Shown in pieces: positions 61,444-64,000 of a DNA stretch of 64,000 bases; positions within the stretch are counted from its first letter, which is position 1; each line of letters opens with the position of its first letter. The translations under genes and the position numbers were made by a program. The notes under the pieces were generated by a model. It made no database searches. It was not told the origin of the DNA and saw only the letters and a program-made list of their open reading frames with translations. Source of the DNA: Streptomyces sp. CB02414 (lineage in GTDB: Bacteria > Actinomycetota > Actinomycetes > Streptomycetales > Streptomycetaceae); the NCBI RefSeq assembly GCF_001905385.1, contig NZ_LIPF01000012.1, positions 1 through 64,000 on the forward strand, in the 5' to 3' direction.

Positions 61444-62700
61444 GTGGCGAAGAGCGCAGTACGCAGGGGAACCGCGCGGGAGTGTGCTCCGAGACGCGGG
61501 CCGGTGCGCGACGACGCCGCGGCCGGCACCGGGGCGGGCGTCCTTCCGGTCGTACCGGTCCGGGCCCGGGGGCTCACCATCGAGGGCGCCGACGGCCGCC
61601 GTTACCTCGACTGTGTGTCCGGGGCGGGGACTCTGCCGCTGGGGCACAACCACCCGGTCGCCCTGCGGGCGATCCGCGAAGTCCTGGACGCGGGCGCCCC
61701 CTTGCAGGTCGCCGGCCTCACCACTCCGGTCGAGGAGGCCTTCGTCGCCGAACTGATGCGTACGTTGCCGCCCGGACTGGCCGACCGCGCGCGCGTGCGG
61801 TTCTGCGATCCGGCAGGGAAGAACCCGGTCGCCACCGCCGCCGGACTGGTCCGTGCCGCCACCGGCCGGACCCGGGTGATCCACTCCACGGACGCGGACG
61901 CGGACGTGGACCCGGACCACGCGGCCGGGACCGGTCTCGCCGCCCCGAGGCCGGAAGAGGCGCTGCCCGCCGGAATGCTCCTGGAACCGGTGCGGAGCCG
62001 GGACGGCGTGCTCCCCACGCCGGACGCCGTGCTGCGCCGCCTGCGCCGCGGCACGGCCGAACGGTCCGTTCCGCTGATCGTCGACGAGACCGAGACCGGT
62101 GTCGGGCGAACGGGGGCCTTCTGGGCGGTCGAACACAGCGGTGTCGTCCCCGACGTCCTGGTCCTCTCCAAGGCGATCGGCGGCGGACTGCCTCTCGCCG
62201 CCGTGGTGTACCGCGACGACCTGCACACGGGGGAGGGGAGCGCCTTCCGCGGCAATCAGCTCGCCATGGCCGCGGGCGCCGCCACCCTCGCCCACGTCCG
62301 CGAGCACCGTCTCGCCGAACACGCCGCGGCCCTGGGCGGCCGGACGCTGGCCCGGCTGCGCGGCCTGGCGGAGGACTCTCCGTGCGTCGGCGACGTACGG
62401 GGGCTCGGTCTGATGATCGGGATCGAGCTGACGGCACCGGACGGTACGGCCGATGCCGCACCCCGCGGCACTCGCCTCAGTACCGCCGCCGCCGTCCAGC
62501 GGGAGTGCCTGCGCCGCGGGCTGATCGTGGACCTCGCGGGCCCGTCCGGGAACGTCGTACGACTGCTGCCGCCGCTGATCGTCACCGAGGAGCAGATGTC
62601 GGCGGTGCTGGACCGTCTCGCCGACGCGGTTCAGGCGGTGGAGCGGGGCCCGAGCGGTCACGTCCCGTCGCACGGGGTGCGCGCCGCGCACCGGCCGTAG
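61444..62700 (+). CDS. Class III aminotransferase (diaminobutyrate aminotransferase-like), shortened
   Basis: The 418-residue PLP enzyme has the class III core with L-D-C-V-S-G-A-G-T-L-P-L-G-H-N-H-P near the N-terminus, the PLP-contact D-E-T-E-T-G-V-G-R-T-G and the Schiff-base lysine in L-S-K-A-I-G-G-G. It resembles diaminobutyrate/2-oxoglutarate aminotransferases. Between T-G-R-T-R-V-I and L-E-P-V the segment is about 55 residues shorter than usual and the aromatic H-G motif that stacks on PLP is not found. GTG 61444 is preceded by GGAGG. It precedes an IucA/IucC synthetase gene, so it may supply a diamine for a siderophore. Confidence 0.8.
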   Translation: MAKSAVRRGTARECAPRRGPVRDDAAAGTGAGVLPVVPVRARGLTIEGADGRRYLDCVSGAGTLPLGHNHPVALRAIREVLDAGAPLQVAGLTTPVEEAFVAELMRTLPPGLADRARVRFCDPAGKNPVATAAGLVRAATGRTRVIHSTDADADVDPDHAAGTGLAAPRPEEALPAGMLLEPVRSRDGVLPTPDAVLRRLRRGTAERSVPLIVDETETGVGRTGAFWAVEHSGVVPDVLVLSKAIGGGLPLAAVVYRDDLHTGEGSAFRGNQLAMAAGAATLAHVREHRLAEHAAALGGRTLARLRGLAEDSPCVGDVRGLGLMIGIELTAPDGTADAAPRGTRLSTAAAVQRECLRRGLIVDLAGPSGNVVRLLPPLIVTEEQMSAVLDRLADAVQAVERGPSGHVPSHGVRAAHRP

Positions 62701-62742
62701 CGACCCGCAGCCCAGGCCCCCAGCACGTCACGAGGAACCGCG

Positions 62743-64000
62743 TTGCACACCACCCCCACACCGGAACCGGCGGCCACCGCGGACGCCGGGCCGTCCGTCG
62801 CAGCCGCTGCCGCCCACACGTCGGCCCCCTGCACCGTGCCCGCCTCCGGGCCGGCTTCCGGCGTCGTTCCCGCGCCCGCGACCCCCGTCGACGCGTCGGG
62901 CGGGCCGGACCCGTACGCCGAGGCGCGGGCCGCGGCCGTGGAGAACCTGCTGCGCTGCTGGGCGCGCGAGACCGACGCCCGTGCCCCCGACGACGGCAGC
63001 CTCGCCGTACCGCTGCCGTCGAGCGGTACCGCCCTGGCCGTTCCCGTCCTCTACTGGTCGCCGACGGGATGGCACCGCTTCGGCGCCCCGCGTCTGGCCG
63101 ACACGCCCGACCCGGCCCCACCCGTCGACGCCGTCACCGTCGCCGCGCTGCTCGTACGGGAGTGCGCCCACGGCCGGGAGGCCGACGGCCGGGGGGCCGA
63201 CGGGACCGACCTCGTGGCCCGCGTCGCGGACTCCGTCCGCCGCACCGCCGCGATCCTCCGCGAACGGCCGAAGGACCCGGCGCGCGCGCACGCCCCCGGC
63301 ACCTGCACGGAGCCGGACCTCTTCCTCGCCGCAGAACAGGCCCTTGTCCTCGGGCACCCGCTGCACCCCACCCCGCAGAGCCGGGAGGGCCTCACCGAGG
63401 CGGAAGCGCGGCTGTACTCACCCGAACTGCGCGGCGCCTTCCCCTTGCACTGGCTGGCCGTCGCCCCCTCCGTCCTCGCCACCGACTCCGCGTGGACGGA
63501 AGGGGGCCGCCTGGTCACCGCGCCCCGGCTCACCGCGCGCCTCCTCGGAAAGGGGGCGGCGGCGCCGGACGGACACGCGGTCCTGCCCCTGCACCCCTGG
63601 CAGTTCCGCGCCGTACGGCACCGGCCGGAGACCGAGGCGCTGCTGGACGCGGGGCTGCTCAGGGACCTCGGCGTCCAGGGCGTTCCCTGGTGCCCCACCT
63701 CCTCCCTGCGGACCGTCCACCGCACCGGCGCCCCCGCCATGCTCAAGCTCTCCCTGGCCCTGCACATCACCAACTCACGCCGGGAGAACCTCCGCAAGGA
63801 ACTCCATCGCGGAGTCGAGGTGCACCGTCTGCTGCGCCGGGGCCTGTCCCGTCAGTGGCGGGCCGCCCACCCGAACTTCGACATCGTCCGTGACCCGGCG
63901 TGGCTCGCCGTCGACGGGCCGGACGGCAGGCCCGTACGAGGGCTCGACGTCGTCGTCCGGCACAACCCGTTCCGGCCCTCGGACGACGTCTCCTGCGTGG
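62743..64000 (+). CDS. IucA/IucC-family NRPS-independent siderophore synthetase, 5' part
   Basis: The reading frame starts at TTG 62743 (GAGGA six bases upstream) and runs off the window after 419 codons without a stop. After a Pro/Ala-rich N-terminal segment of about 60 residues, the IucA/IucC domain begins. It has E-Q-A-L-V-L-G-H-P-L-H-P-T-P, A-V-L-P-L-H-P-W-Q and T-S-S-L-R-T-V-H-R, then L-K-L-S-L-A-L-H-I-T-N-S-R-R. These are ATP- and citrate-binding motifs of NIS synthetases, which join citrate or similar acids to amines. The product of this cluster cannot be told from one gene pair. The start is only 42 bases after the aminotransferase stop, so they are an operon. Confidence 0.9.
   Translation, partial: MHTTPTPEPAATADAGPSVAAAAAHTSAPCTVPASGPASGVVPAPATPVDASGGPDPYAEARAAAVENLLRCWARETDARAPDDGSLAVPLPSSGTALAVPVLYWSPTGWHRFGAPRLADTPDPAPPVDAVTVAALLVRECAHGREADGRGADGTDLVARVADSVRRTAAILRERPKDPARAHAPGTCTEPDLFLAAEQALVLGHPLHPTPQSREGLTEAEARLYSPELRGAFPLHWLAVAPSVLATDSAWTEGGRLVTAPRLTARLLGKGAAAPDGHAVLPLHPWQFRAVRHRPETEALLDAGLLRDLGVQGVPWCPTSSLRTVHRTGAPAMLKLSLALHITNSRRENLRKELHRGVEVHRLLRRGLSRQWRAAHPNFDIVRDPAWLAVDGPDGRPVRGLDVVVRHNPFRPSDDVSCV

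Noticed and set aside
61482..63893. An 800-codon plus-strand frame across the aminotransferase and synthetase genes
   Set aside because: It is an Arg/Pro-rich alternative frame. The aminotransferase and IucA/IucC frames carry clear motifs instead.
1..64000. Insertion sequences, integrases, prophage genes or tRNA-linked attachment sites
   Set aside because: No transposase, integrase or phage motifs were seen, and the tRNA-Thr has no visible repeat of its 3' end within the window.

Overview
The window is chromosomal DNA from a high-GC actinomycete, almost certainly a Streptomyces. The evidence is the strong GC bias at third codon positions, the gene content and order (osaA-osaB-ftsK, rimO-pgsA-cinA-clgR, recA-recX, gluABCD with gluR-gluK, miaB-miaA-dapF-rshA-hflX), and many genes that start at or next to a transcription start. 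From memory, the order resembles the core-chromosome region of S. coelicolor around SCO5747 to SCO5800. No alignment was run.

Layout. 1-1015: the 3' end of a 5S rRNA with its terminator, a shortened DegT-type aminotransferase and a tRNA-Thr. 1035-10749: a HATPase/PAS/GAF/PP2C signalling phosphatase, divergent from the osmoadaptation pair osaA (hybrid kinase with ten HAMP-like repeats of identical length) and osaB. 10906-18083: ftsK, a RodZ-like protein, then rimO-pgsA-pncC(cinA)-clgR with overlapping stops and starts. 18311-19983: a Dps ferritin, a small membrane protein and a self-regulated ArsR/SRPBCC pair. 19985-25924: a lhr-nei2 DNA repair operon. 26032-30506: an AraC regulator with azlCD, a toroid-fold protein, a DUF3046 protein and an AI-2E family transporter. 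30512-32847: a VapB-like protein, then recA-recX with damage-responsive elements. 32891-33373: a decayed cysteine dioxygenase/rhodanese pair. 33654-35282: a flavin monooxygenase. 35458-41283: the gluABCD glutamate importer and divergent gluR-gluK. 41262-46604: a TAXI binding protein, a MazG-like hydrolase, a KhtTU-like K+/H+ antiporter and a NarL-type two-component pair. 46691-58571: a conserved block (miaB, LigB-like, antitoxin-like genes, miaA, dapF, rshA, secreted aminopeptidase, hflX). 58661-61182: two tandem lipoprotein serine proteases. 61444-64000: a class III aminotransferase and the start of an IucA/IucC siderophore synthetase, cut by the window end.

Shared themes. Osmotic, oxidative and DNA-damage functions are frequent (osaAB, dps, clgR, lhr-nei2, recA-recX). 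recA and lhr share a TTGTCAGTG-type promoter element that suggests common LexA-independent control. At least fourteen genes have a -10-like hexamer 6-8 bases before the start codon, the signature of leaderless mRNAs. No insertion sequences, prophage, CRISPR arrays or obvious horizontally acquired islands were seen.
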